Origin: an uncultured Clostridia bacterium
Lineage (GTDB): Bacteria; Bacillota; Clostridia; UBA1381; UBA9506
Direction: 5' to 3'
DNA length: 64,000 nt
Assembly (NCBI GenBank): GCA_934438075.1
Contig: CAKSBF010000010.1
Coordinates: 25,705 to 89,704 of the forward strand
This document shows positions 24,966 to 34,600 of the stretch, in pieces. The stretch's first letter is position 1. Every line of letters begins with the position of its first letter. The notes under the pieces were generated by a model. It was not told the origin of the DNA. It worked only from the letters and a program-made list of their open reading frames with translations, and searched no databases. A program made the translations under genes and the position numbers.

Positions 24966-27591
24966 AAAAACCTTAAATAAAACCTACAATCCAAAGGATG
25001 TAGAGGACAGGCTGTACGCCCAATGGGTTGAAAACGGCTATTTTACACCCAAAATTGACAAAAATAAAAAACCTTTCACAATCGTAATTCCGCCGCCGAA
25101 CGTAACGGGACAGCTGCACATGGGTCACGCCCTGGACGAGACTTTGCAGGATATTTTAATCCGCTACAAAAGAATGGCCGGTTTTGCTGCACTGTGGGTG
25201 CCGGGTACTGACCATGCCGGAATCGCAACGCAGATAAAGGTAGAAGAATATTTGCGCAAAGAGGAAGGGCTGACACGCTATGATTTGGGGCGTGAAAAGT
25301 TTACCGAACGTGTGTGGGAATGGAAGAAATTATACGGTGACCGTATTATCAATCAGTTGAAAAAACTTGGTAGTTCCTGCGACTGGACGCGCGAACGCTT
25401 TACGATGGATGAAACCCTGTCGAAAGCAGTTAAAAAGGTATTTGTTTCTCTATATGAAAAAGGACTTATTTATCAGGGCAACCGCATTATCAATTGGTGT
25501 CCGAGCTGCACAACCGCACTTTCCGATGCCGAGGTGGAATATGCTGAACAAGCAGGGCATTTTTGGCATATTAAGTACCCTGTAAAAGATAGTGACGAAT
25601 TTGTTATTATTGCTACAACCCGTCCGGAAACCTTGCTGGGCGACACTGCTGTTGCCGTTCACCCCGATGACGAACGTTACACACATTTAGTCGGAAAAAC
25701 CTTAATTCTGCCATTAGTCGGACGCGAAATCCCGATTGTTGCAGATGAATATGTAGATAAAGAGTTCGGTACCGGCGCGGTTAAAATTACACCTGCACAC
25801 GACCCGAACGACTTTGAAGTTGGTCTGCGCCACAACCTGGAATGTATTAAGGTATTAAATGATGATGCCACCATTAATCGTTTTGGCGGAAAATATGAGG
25901 GGCTAGACCGCTACGAGGCACGCAAGCAAATTGTTGCCGATTTAGAAAAAGAAGGGTTCTTGTTAAAAATTGAAGATCACTCCCATAATGTTGGGCAATG
26001 CTATCGCTGCGGCACAACCGTTGAACCAATTACATCAAAACAATGGTTTGTAAAAATGGCTCCGCTTGCCAAAGAGGCTCTGCGCGTAGTTGAGGACGGA
26101 ACCATTCAATTCAGTCCGGAACGTTTAACCAAAACTTATACCAACTGGATGGAAAACGTACACGACTGGTGCATTTCCCGCCAGCTTTGGTGGGGACATC
26201 GTATACCCGCATTCTATTGCGACGATTGTGGTGAAACTACGGTTTCCGAAGAAGATATTACGGTTTGCCCGAAATGCGGCGGCAAAGTTCATCAGGATGA
26301 GGATGTATTGGACACATGGTTTTCTTCCGCACTCTGGCCGTTCTCTACACTCGGCTGGCCGGAAGAAACTGAAGATTATAAATATTTCTTCCCTACTGAT
26401 GTACTGGTTACCGGTTATGACATCATCTTCTTCTGGGTTGCAAGAATGATCTTCTCCTCCTTGGAGCACACTAAAAAAGCCCCGTTTTCACATGTTCTGT
26501 TCCATGGTTTGGTACGTGATGCCCAAGGTAGAAAAATGAGCAAATCTCTTGGAAACGGCATCGACCCGCTTGAGATTATCGAGCAATATGGTGCGGATGC
26601 TTTGCGCTTTACTTTGGCAACAGGAAACTCTCCCGGAAACGATATGCGCTTTTCCACAGAACGAGTGGAGGCAAGCCGCAACTTTGCAAATAAAATATGG
26701 AACGCTTCACGTTTTGTGTTGATGAACTTAAACATTGACAGTCTTTCCATTCCTTCCGCTTCAGAACTGATGCTGGAAGACAAATGGATTCTTAACAGAT
26801 ACAATGAACTTGTCCGTGAGGTAACAGAAAATCTGGATAAATTTGAACTTGGTATCGCAGTCAGCAAACTATATGATTTTATATGGGATGAATATTGCGA
26901 CTGGTACATTGAGCTGGTAAAACCGCGTCTATATGACGCTGAGTGTCCATCTAACCGCGCAGCACAGCAAGTTCTCTCTTATGTTTTATCAAATACATTA
27001 AAACTGTTGCACCCATTCATGCCATTCATTACAGAGGAGATCTGGCAGCAACTGCCGCATGAAGGTGAGAGCATTGTCATTGCCGAATGGCCGCATTATG
27101 ACAGTGCACTTTGTTTTACGGCCGCTTCTGCGGATATGGAACTGATTAAGACAGCACTCAAGGCTGTACGCAATCAACGCAGCGAAATGAACATTCCTCC
27201 CTCAAAACGTGCAAAAGTTATGATTGTGACAACGAAAAAGGATGTATTTGCTCAAGGAACCGCCTTCTTCGAAAAACTTGCCGGCGCATCCGAAGTCGTG
27301 TTGGCGGATAATACTGCCGATGTCCCCAAAAATGCAGTTTCTTGCGTTGTTGAGGCCGCACAAATCTTTATGCCGCTGGATGATTTGGTTGATCGCGAAA
27401 AAGAGCTGGCACGTTTAAACAAGGAAAAAGAAAATCTTGAAAATGAAATTAAACGTGTGGAAGGCAAGCTTTCCAATGCCGGATTTGTATCCAAGGCCCC
27501 GGAAAAGGTTGTAGAAGAAGAACGCCGCAAGGGTGAAAAATATAAACAAATGCTGGAAAAAGTTTTGGAAAGTATTCAAAATTATCAGTAA
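24952..27591 (+). CDS. valS: valyl-tRNA synthetase
   Basis: Class I aminoacyl-tRNA synthetase charging tRNA-Val, with an editing domain for threonine. The 879 residues show NPKDVEDRLYAQW at the N terminus, the HIGH-type HMGH near 57-60, the editing domain (about 200-330), a zinc-ribbon-like CPKCG segment near 440, KMSKS near 526, and the C-terminal coiled-coil tRNA-binding arm. No T-box leader is present, since the gene starts inside the previous one. Confidence 0.98.
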   Translation: MEETKKTLNKTYNPKDVEDRLYAQWVENGYFTPKIDKNKKPFTIVIPPPNVTGQLHMGHALDETLQDILIRYKRMAGFAALWVPGTDHAGIATQIKVEEYLRKEEGLTRYDLGREKFTERVWEWKKLYGDRIINQLKKLGSSCDWTRERFTMDETLSKAVKKVFVSLYEKGLIYQGNRIINWCPSCTTALSDAEVEYAEQAGHFWHIKYPVKDSDEFVIIATTRPETLLGDTAVAVHPDDERYTHLVGKTLILPLVGREIPIVADEYVDKEFGTGAVKITPAHDPNDFEVGLRHNLECIKVLNDDATINRFGGKYEGLDRYEARKQIVADLEKEGFLLKIEDHSHNVGQCYRCGTTVEPITSKQWFVKMAPLAKEALRVVEDGTIQFSPERLTKTYTNWMENVHDWCISRQLWWGHRIPAFYCDDCGETTVSEEDITVCPKCGGKVHQDEDVLDTWFSSALWPFSTLGWPEETEDYKYFFPTDVLVTGYDIIFFWVARMIFSSLEHTKKAPFSHVLFHGLVRDAQGRKMSKSLGNGIDPLEIIEQYGADALRFTLATGNSPGNDMRFSTERVEASRNFANKIWNASRFVLMNLNIDSLSIPSASELMLEDKWILNRYNELVREVTENLDKFELGIAVSKLYDFIWDEYCDWYIELVKPRLYDAECPSNRAAQQVLSYVLSNTLKLLHPFMPFITEEIWQQLPHEGESIVIAEWPHYDSALCFTAASADMELIKTALKAVRNQRSEMNIPPSKRAKVMIVTTKKDVFAQGTAFFEKLAGASEVVLADNTADVPKNAVSCVVEAAQIFMPLDDLVDREKELARLNKEKENLENEIKRVEGKLSNAGFVSKAPEKVVEEERRKGEKYKQMLEKVLESIQNYQ

Positions 27592-27608
27592 TGAAAGGAG
27601 ACTCTACT

Positions 27609-27917
27609 ATGGAAGAAAATACAAAAATTTCACCGGACGCTGAAAATGCTGAAGAAGATAACATTGTAATGTTAATGGATGAAGATGGCGCAGAGCATCC
27701 GTTTGAACATCTCGACAGCTTTGAATTTAACGGAGAGGTTTATGTATGCCTGGCCTCGGCAGAAGAAGGCGATGATTCGGACGAAGTGTTAATCTTTACG
27801 CTTTCTGCTGACGATGATGGCAACGAAACACTTCTGCTGGTTGAAGATGAGGCTGAACTCGATATGGCATTTGAAGAGTTTAAAAAGCGTATGCAAGACG
27901 ACTTTGACTTTGAATAA
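27609..27917 (+). CDS. DUF1292 family protein
   Basis: A 102-residue very acidic cytosolic protein of the DUF1292 (YrzB-like) family, with the pattern VMLMDEDGAEHPFEHLDSF, EVYVCL and ILVE-like strands. The function is unknown. The ATG at 27609 is preceded by AAAGGAG. It is the last gene of the pgsA-valS transcript, ahead of a perfect palindromic terminator. Confidence 0.88.
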   Translation: MEENTKISPDAENAEEDNIVMLMDEDGAEHPFEHLDSFEFNGEVYVCLASAEEGDDSDEVLIFTLSADDDGNETLLLVEDEAELDMAFEEFKKRMQDDFDFE

Positions 27918-27931
27918 AGGTCACATATTTT

Positions 27932-27973
27932 AAAAGCAGCCGCAAAATGAAATTTCATTTTGCGGCTGCTTTT
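27932..27973. terminator. bidirectional terminator, perfect 42-base palindrome
   Basis: Two 21-base arms (AAAAGCAGCCGCAAAATGAAA and its exact complement) abut with no spacer, flanked by A/T runs on both sides. It separates the convergent DUF1292 and NagB-like genes and should terminate both transcripts. Confidence 0.9.
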
Positions 27974-27994
27974 ATTATTTCCGATTCGAACTCA

Positions 27995-28945
27995 TTAATT
28001 GCACTCAGCGTTAAGCGGACCTGCCAATTCTTTTAAGAAAAACAGTTTGCCCGGAAGCGTCGGCATATAGCTGGAGGTAATCCAGCGAGTTGGTTTATGA
28101 CGAAGCGTCATCCAAAAGCTCATCCCCTGCCACTGCATACCACGGCTTAATGCACCGTCGCAACCGCCAATGGTAATATCAGCCTGCATAAACAAACCGG
28201 GACCAATGGTATTTGCACGGCACGGAACTAAGGTTGTACGGGACTTAAAGCTGGTAATAGCATTTTGTTCAATGGTGAGCGGATGCAGCTTCGCACCGAT
28301 GCGGTACGGTTGCTTCAGCCATTCCTCATCGCTGGCAAATTCCGCTGCAAAATGCGGTTCCCAAAAGGCAATGTGGCACATTCTGCCAACACCATATACC
28401 AAAACAAGTTTTGCTCCCTCTTCCTTCAGCTTTTTAATTTTTTCGGGGTAAGTCGGCAGATTTTCCTTAGTTGCAAAATTGCGCTGATTTTCTGGAACGG
28501 TCAAATCACCGAGAGGTTTATAAAAAGCTTCCTGCATTGCATTTTGAAAAGCTGCCGGATCGTTTGACGGAAGGGTATTGCCCTCGCCATCTGCCCACTC
28601 ATCCATGTTAAAGCAGGTAACATGCTCACAGGACACATTCCACTCCTTCAGGAAAAATACCGCCCATTTATACATTCCCATCGGACCAACCGGCAGGATA
28701 ATAGCCAATTTTTCACCGCGGTCCTTCGCCTTTTTAATCTGCAAAGCTATTTCATGACCCATATAGGTATCAAAGCTCTCTACCGACTCACACATAATCG
28801 GCTGAAAATCTTTATTCCAGTGCGGCTGACGCTCAAAAACGCTCTCCGGAGCATTGGAACAGCAGCGATCAATCTCCTGCATATCCCAACCTGCAGGATA
28901 AAAGCCTTCTAACAAGGAATCTTTCACTGTATCATTAAAATTCAT
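27995..28945 (-). CDS. divergent glucosamine-6-phosphate isomerase/deaminase family protein
   Basis: A 316-residue member of the NagB/6-phosphogluconolactonase superfamily, longer and more divergent than the nagB product at the window start. The proton-acceptor segment CFNMDEW and the His and Glu of the ring-opening motif are kept, but that motif reads GVGRMCHIAFWEP instead of GIGxNGHIGFNEP, and the phosphate loop is LPVGPMG. This suggests an active enzyme with a changed substrate. The ATG at 28945 follows AAGGAG. It is 34 bases downstream of the PIG-L deacetylase gene, so the two probably act in sequence on an amino sugar. Confidence 0.8.
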   Translation of the reverse strand: MNFNDTVKDSLLEGFYPAGWDMQEIDRCCSNAPESVFERQPHWNKDFQPIMCESVESFDTYMGHEIALQIKKAKDRGEKLAIILPVGPMGMYKWAVFFLKEWNVSCEHVTCFNMDEWADGEGNTLPSNDPAAFQNAMQEAFYKPLGDLTVPENQRNFATKENLPTYPEKIKKLKEEGAKLVLVYGVGRMCHIAFWEPHFAAEFASDEEWLKQPYRIGAKLHPLTIEQNAITSFKSRTTLVPCRANTIGPGLFMQADITIGGCDGALSRGMQWQGMSFWMTLRHKPTRWITSSYMPTLPGKLFFLKELAGPLNAECN

Positions 28946-28979
28946 GTCAATTCTCTCCTTTATCACTAATATAAAAAAC

Positions 28980-29684
28980 TTACGGCAGCAAACGTTTCGG
29001 CACTACCTTGCCATGCATACGGCATGTTGTAAATGCCTCCGCATATTGAACGCCGCATTGCAAACCACGAAAACGTGCACAGGTTTTCACAAATTCCGCA
29101 AAATCAATGTGGTCATGCTCGCGCATCCATTTCATCTGGCTGACATGGCACTCCAACATAGAAAGTTTTAACTCAATCTCATCGGAAATATCAACATAAT
29201 CCTCCGGCGTAAAACCTACACCCGCTAAAGTATCCATATAATATATCGGTGTCACCTTAGAAGCTGTGCTGACAGCGCTTTCATAATGCGGCACGCTCGC
29301 AGCAAAAGCCGCATCAAAAACCAATTTTGAAACCGCTGTATGATCCGGCATATAATCATCCGGGCTGTGTGTGATGATTAAATCGGGCTGTGCTTCACGA
29401 ATTACATTAACCACCTTATCGCGCTGCGTTTTATCCTCGGAATAGACCAGCAAATCGCCGATATCACAGGTTACCACTTTAATGCCTGCAAGAGACCCTG
29501 CCTTTCTTGCCTCCTCTGCACGCATGTCGCGCAGTTCATCGGGCATAATCTGTACATGTCCGAGATTTCCGTTTGCAACATGGCAAACCGTTACATTATG
29601 TCCTTGTTTTACAAACTTTGCCAGTGTTCCGGCACAAGCAATTTCAATATCGTCCGGATGGCAGCCAATTGCCAAAACGTTCAT
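28980..29684 (-). CDS. PIG-L/LmbE family deacetylase
   Basis: Zinc-dependent N-deacetylase of the GlcNAc-PI/LmbE family, 234 residues. The zinc-binding GCHPDDIE motif lies at 7-14, DYMPDHTAV (second zinc His) near 113 and a C-terminal His/Cys-rich stretch follows. Known members deacetylate GlcNAc conjugates (mycothiol and bacillithiol precursors, chitobiose). The start is ambiguous: ATG at 29684 is nine bases after AAAGGA and matches the usual N terminus; ATG 29690 and TTG 29693 are also in frame. It is the first gene of a two-gene unit with the NagB-like enzyme, divergent from an AraC regulator. An amino-sugar deacetylase is more likely than a thiol-pathway enzyme given that partner. Confidence 0.88.
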   Translation of the reverse strand: MNVLAIGCHPDDIEIACAGTLAKFVKQGHNVTVCHVANGNLGHVQIMPDELRDMRAEEARKAGSLAGIKVVTCDIGDLLVYSEDKTQRDKVVNVIREAQPDLIITHSPDDYMPDHTAVSKLVFDAAFAASVPHYESAVSTASKVTPIYYMDTLAGVGFTPEDYVDISDEIELKLSMLECHVSQMKWMREHDHIDFAEFVKTCARFRGLQCGVQYAEAFTTCRMHGKVVPKRLLP

Positions 29685-29737
29685 TTTCATCAATCCTTTC
29701 CGTGCAACAGCACTTTAATATCAACCCAAGAGTCTTG

Positions 29738-29766
29738 TTTACAAATTTACAATTTTATGATACAAT
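29738..29766 (+). promoter_or_regulatory. extended -10 promoter of the AraC regulator, with direct repeats
   Basis: TTTACA (29738-29743), a 17-base spacer and TGA-TACAAT (-10 at 29761-29766). TTTACAA occurs twice, eight bases apart (29738 and 29746), inside the divergent intergenic region. This is a possible regulator site for both directions. Confidence 0.65.
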
Positions 29767-29836
29767 AGAACTATAAGAAAGTAAATGCATAATTACACAG
29801 AAAAAATATACTTTTGTTCAATTTAAGGAAACGGTG

Positions 29837-30742
29837 GTGGCTGATTTGGCAAAAGATATTTACATCAGACATACGATCAGCAGTCTGATTAACGTTCATA
29901 AAATTATTACCATTCACTATGCTGACTTTGATAAAAATTTTAATTATGAAGGCGAAAGTCATGATTTTTGGGAACTGCTCTATGTAGTGCGCGGTGAGGT
30001 TTATCTGGAAACTAAAACAAAAACACGTTTGCTCCGCGAAGGTGAAATTATCTTTCACAAGCCAAACGAATTTCATCGTCATTACTGCAATGGTGTAACC
30101 TCGCCGCGCCTGTTTATCGTTACTTTCGTCTGCCATTCCGGTGCCATGAAAGTTTTTAGAGGTCTGCACACTCATCTGCCCCCGTCTGCCCTTCCTGTGC
30201 TGACACATTTCATCACTGAAGCAAAGGAAACCTTCTCTCTCCCAAAATATGACCCCCATATGCGCGGTTTAGTCCTGGCAGAGCATACACCGCCCGGCGG
30301 TCAGCAAATGGTAAAGCTAAACCTGGAAATGCTGCTCATACTTCTTCTCCGCGAGTCAGAGCGAACCGTCTTTACGTCAAAGGATGCATGGGAACAAAAA
30401 CTTGCCGATGAAGTAATCGAATATCTTACGCAACATCGGCAGGATTCTGTTTGTCTTGCCGATCTCTGTCACTACACCCACCGGAGCAAAACCCTGCTGT
30501 GCAGCACCTTTAAGCATGCAACAGGCTTTTCCATTATGGAGTATTTAAATAAAATGCGAATTGAGAAGGCAAAAGAATTATTACTCAACAGCGGGCGCTC
30601 TATCAGCGAAGCTGCAGAACTTTCCGGTTTTGAAAATGCTTACTATTTTTCACGAGTTTTCAAAAAACTGGAAAACAAATCTCCGCGTGAATTTTTAAAA
30701 GATCATAGCAAAACACGCACTGTCGATTTTAGAAAAATTTAG
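29837..30742 (+). CDS. AraC family transcriptional regulator
   Basis: Cytosolic ligand-responsive activator, about 301 residues. The N-terminal cupin-type sensor (about 15-100) has HDFWELLYVVRGE and FHKPNEFHRH motifs, the latter typical of sugar-binding AraC members. The C-terminal double helix-turn-helix (about 195-290) is VCLADLCHYTHRSKTLLCSTFK through ISEAAELSGFENAYYFSRVFKK-like segments. The GTG at 29837 is seven bases after AAGGA; GTG 29834 and TTG 29846 are alternatives. It is divergent from the PIG-L/NagB-like pair, its most likely target. Confidence 0.9.
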   Translation: MADLAKDIYIRHTISSLINVHKIITIHYADFDKNFNYEGESHDFWELLYVVRGEVYLETKTKTRLLREGEIIFHKPNEFHRHYCNGVTSPRLFIVTFVCHSGAMKVFRGLHTHLPPSALPVLTHFITEAKETFSLPKYDPHMRGLVLAEHTPPGGQQMVKLNLEMLLILLLRESERTVFTSKDAWEQKLADEVIEYLTQHRQDSVCLADLCHYTHRSKTLLCSTFKHATGFSIMEYLNKMRIEKAKELLLNSGRSISEAAELSGFENAYYFSRVFKKLENKSPREFLKDHSKTRTVDFRKI

Positions 30743-30771
30743 TTGACAATCGTCGATAAAAATGATATGAT
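30743..30771 (+). promoter_or_regulatory. extended -10 promoter of the TPP riboswitch-thiT transcript
   Basis: TTGACA (30743-30748), a 17-base spacer and TGA-TATGAT (-10 at 30766-30771). Predicted initiation near 30778 leaves only a few bases before the riboswitch P1 stem. The -35 begins one base after the upstream stop codon. Confidence 0.8.
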
Positions 30772-30783
30772 AATAAAAAATGA

Positions 30784-30871
30784 ATATTTGGGGAGCTTTT
30801 AAAAAGGCTGAGAGGGGATTGCGAATCCCGACCCGTGAACCTGATGCGGATAATGCCGTCGTAGGAAATAT
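30784..30871 (+). promoter_or_regulatory. TPP (THI-box) riboswitch aptamer
   Basis: Contains the conserved thi-box blocks GGGGAGC, GGCTGAGAGGG, ACCCGTGAACCTGATGCGG-type core and GTAGGAAA, in the right order. P1 is formed by ATATTT (30784-30789) with AAATAT (30866-30871). It is followed by an intrinsic terminator and then the thiamine transporter gene, so ligand binding should reduce expression by premature termination. Confidence 0.97.
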
Positions 30872-30895
30872 ATGAATCATATTGCTGCGAATAAT

Positions 30896-30931
30896 AACGG
30901 AAATTGCCCGGATAGGTGATTTCCGTTTTTT
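30896..30931 (+). terminator. riboswitch expression-platform terminator
   Basis: AACGGAAAT (30896-30904) pairs with ATTTCCGTT (30919-30927), followed by a T run. It lies 25 bases after the TPP aptamer and before the thiT ribosome site. Confidence 0.88.
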
Positions 30932-30982
30932 CATTTCTAACAGGCGAAATATTCATTAAATAAAATATAAGGAGATGTTTTT

Positions 30983-31558
30983 ATGAGCAAAATCAAAAAG
31001 CTAACCACCTGCGCGGTTTTAATTGCGCTTTCGGTGGTTTTGGTGTTTGTGTCAAAAATGATACCTGCGCCATGGATGCAGGGAGGCTCTATTACTTTGG
31101 CCAGCATGGTTCCGATTATCGTAATCTCTCTGGTTATCGACACCAAATGGGGACTGCTTTCCGGGCTTGCTTTTTCACTGATTCAAATGATGACAGGATT
31201 TTATCCGCCCCCAACACAAACTTTTCTCAACTTTGCACTCGTCGTTTTGCTCGACTATGTGCTGGCTTTCGGTCTGCTCGGGCTGGCCGGCAGCTTTTAT
31301 AATCTGTTCGGTCAAAAATTATGGGCTATCCCCGTTTCCGGCGCAATCGTGACAGCATTTCGCTATGTCTGCCACATTTTGTCCGGTATCCTTATTTGGG
31401 GTGTATATGCAGACGAAGGGCAAAGCGTTTTGTCCTATTCCGTCCTTTACAACGGGTCGTATATGATTCCGGAAATTATTATTACAACCATTGTATTGGC
31501 CTTGCTCTCCAAGCTGATTAAAAAGCAAAGAAGGCAATTTCACCCGAATGCAAACTAA
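30983..31558 (+). CDS. thiT: energy-coupling-factor thiamine transporter S component ThiT
   Basis: Membrane substrate-binding S component of a group II ECF transporter, which imports thiamine with the shared EcfAA'T module. The 191 residues form about six hydrophobic helices and carry PAPWMQGGSITLASMVP near 29-45, the ThiT loop, plus GVYADEG and YNGSYM near 140-155, the thiamine-contacting region of the family. The upstream TPP riboswitch confirms the substrate. Ribosome site AAGGAGATG. No thiamine biosynthesis genes are nearby, so the organism may rely on uptake. Confidence 0.96.
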   Translation: MSKIKKLTTCAVLIALSVVLVFVSKMIPAPWMQGGSITLASMVPIIVISLVIDTKWGLLSGLAFSLIQMMTGFYPPPTQTFLNFALVVLLDYVLAFGLLGLAGSFYNLFGQKLWAIPVSGAIVTAFRYVCHILSGILIWGVYADEGQSVLSYSVLYNGSYMIPEIIITTIVLALLSKLIKKQRRQFHPNAN

Positions 31559-31575
31559 ACTCTATAAAATTAAGC

Positions 31576-31614
31576 GGCACCGCAAACAAATTCTAATTGC
31601 GGTGCCATTTTTTT
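31576..31614 (+). terminator. intrinsic terminator of thiT
   Basis: GGCACCGCAA (31576-31585) pairs with TTGCGGTGCC (31597-31606), followed by ATTTTTTT. The T run touches the stop codon of the convergent SLH gene. Confidence 0.88.
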
Positions 31615-34600
31615 AAATTTCCGGAAGTTGAATCATCCATATTTTGGCTGCGTCTGTTTCGTCAATCTGCTGCAGTACCACGGCAGCGCCTTGCTCTGTA
31701 CTGCTCACTGCTCCCGCAAGTCCGAAATCATCTTCAATAATTAAAGCAATCGTTTTGCCGTCATCCAGCATGCAAATTCCTTCCGCTTTCTCGGCAGTCC
31801 AACCGATTGAACGAAGGTTAATTACCTCTGTTTTGGGCAGATATGTAATGATCTGCGACAGCTCCTCTGTATTTTGCGTATATTCCAATTCCTTACCATT
31901 ATAGGTAATACCCGTAATGTCGGTTGCAGCCGACAAATCAACGCGATAAATAATATTGCTTAGTGTTCCGTCAGTCTGCGCTCCCTGTTCAATTACCAGC
32001 AGCGTTTTGTCATCAATCGCATAAATGTCTCCTATTTTACAGCTTTTCGGCGATTTATACGCTGTTAAATCAACGGGATATGCATACATTTTTGTTTCTT
32101 CTGTTTCCAAATCAAATTCTAAAATGCGAATAAAGCTTGCTGTTTTTGAAGTCTCACCCTCTATATCCAATACACTCTGCACAGATGCAAACAACTTATT
32201 TCCCGAAATCGTCAATCCTTCAAATCCGCGGTTAGCTATCCGATATTTTAATATTTCCGGCAGACCATTGCCCGGAGAATATTTTTTTAAGAGCACGCCG
32301 TCCGAATTAAACTTTGCCAAAAACGGTCCGTATTCATCTGCAATCCAAAAATTTCCTTCTGCGTCTACTGCGATTCCTTCCGGGTCAAAACCGTTTTCAT
32401 CCGGTGACAATTCATTCAGATTAATATCCAAAGCCGTTTCACCGGTCGTGCCGAGTTCGCCGGCCGGAAGCGGCAGACCTGTAAGCGCTGTGCCATCTTC
32501 ATTTTTTAATGAAATAGAGTCACTTACAATTGCCTTCCCATCTTTAACCGTAATAATGCCTATGCTTGGCTGAAAAGATGGAGAAGGAAAAATTTTTGCT
32601 GCATCATATTCCTTAGAAAGCACGGCTTCTTCAGGCACATCAAGACTCGGGCCTCGGTCCGTTACGCCATAAAACTGGGGATTGCCTTCTTCGTCATACC
32701 CTTTAAAGGTAATTGCTGATCCAAAGCCCGTTTTTAATCCATCTGCAAAATATTCCTCCTTACTGCCGTCAAATGCGGTATAGAGTTCAGTTGCAACATC
32801 AATCGGATAAATATGAACATCCGTGCTCTGGAAATCCAGAGCACGGTTTAAAATTGTTGCGGTTTCCGCACGGGTTAAAGAATCATTGGGACGAAGCATA
32901 CTTCCATCCCCCTTAATTAAACCGGCAGCAACCAATTGACCAACTGCAGTTTTTGCATCCGCTGAAACAGATGCCGCATCAGAAAACTCCAATAAATCTG
33001 ACTCGCCTGGCAATGTCTCGGATTTATAATTTATAAATCTCCATAATGCCAGCATCATCTGTTCCCGTGAAAGCGCAGTATCGGGATTTTCAGCCCAATC
33101 ATCTTCATCTGTAATAATAGAGGCCTGCTTCCCCCACGCTATCGCAGAATCATACCAGTTTCCCTGCTGTGCCTGCGCAAGATCATTTCCATCTGCACGG
33201 CAAAGCATGGTAATAAACTCCGCAGCGGTAACCGAATCGTTTGGTGCAAAGCGCCGTTCCGATTTACCTTGGATAATTTTTGAATCATACGCTTTCATTA
33301 CATCATTATAAAACCATGCGTCTTCTGTCACATCACTAAAAGTAAGAATCTTTGATGAAGATACATTAGTAAAACTCCGATTGCTTGATGTTAAAACAAA
33401 ATCAAAGCTTTCCGAATCCGCACTGCTTTCCATACCACGCGGACCTCTCATCCCTTGCGGAGGCTCTCCGTCGGGTTTTTCCATTCCTTCGGGCGGTTGC
33501 TGTCCGTCAGGTCTCTCCATTCCCTCGGGCGGCTGTTGTCCACCGGGATGCCTCTCACCGCTTGATGCACCGCCATGATGCATCTGTTCGCCGCCGGTGT
33601 AAGATGTAATGTCGATATAAAGACCATCTTTTTTCGTTCCTTCAATCGTTCCGCCTATATACACATGATACGTACCCTCTGCAAGTTGCGGCGTGCTGAA
33701 GGAAATGTACGAATAATCATTTGGAAAATCATACGCAAAAATTGGCGTACCATTTTCATCTGTTACACAGATTAAATCATCTGTTGCCTGCGCAAACTGT
33801 AAGAACATATACAGTTGTCCGGAATCATTATCCAATTCATCAAACATATTTCCGGCAGCAACAACAGTGCCGCCGTTTATTTTGGTACCCATATCGGAAT
33901 CCAAACCGCTATCCATGCTTTTCGGGTTTGCCAGCGCAATCACTGTACCACCGTTTATCTCAACGTAACCGTTAGAATCAATGCCGTCCCCTTCCGCACC
34001 GGTTGTCTGGCAGAATATATATCCGTCATTGATTGTAATGACTGCAACGCCATCCTCACTGCCATTAATCGGGTCATCCTGCGCATTTACATAAATCGTT
34101 CCACCGTTAATCGTCAAATGTTTGTTTTTTACCTCAATACCTTCATTATCCGCAACAACATTCAACGTTCCGCCGCCTTCAATCAACAAAGAAACATTCG
34201 AACTGATTGCCGCATCATGTTTAACAGAATCCTCTTCCGTTTTCTTCGTATGAGAACCATTGACATTATTAACCGAATTTTCCGCTAAAGTTAATGTAAC
34301 TCCGGCCTTGCCTGGTGTCGCAGGCTCCGCAGCAGTGTATACCTGAATGGCTGCGGCAGTACGGCAGGTAATATCTACGCCGTTTAGAATTAAGTTCACA
34401 TTATCATTTTCACCGGCACGAACTGCAATCTGTGTATCAGTTGCCGTCCCCGAAAACTCATAACTTCCTGCTTTCGTAATTGTTACAACCTTGTTAGTAA
34501 TACCGGCCAGCTCTTCTGTAATATTCTCATGCGTCTCCACTCGTTCTGCCTGGTATACTGCCGAATCCGGATTCTGTGAAATTGCCGAACCATCAACTGT

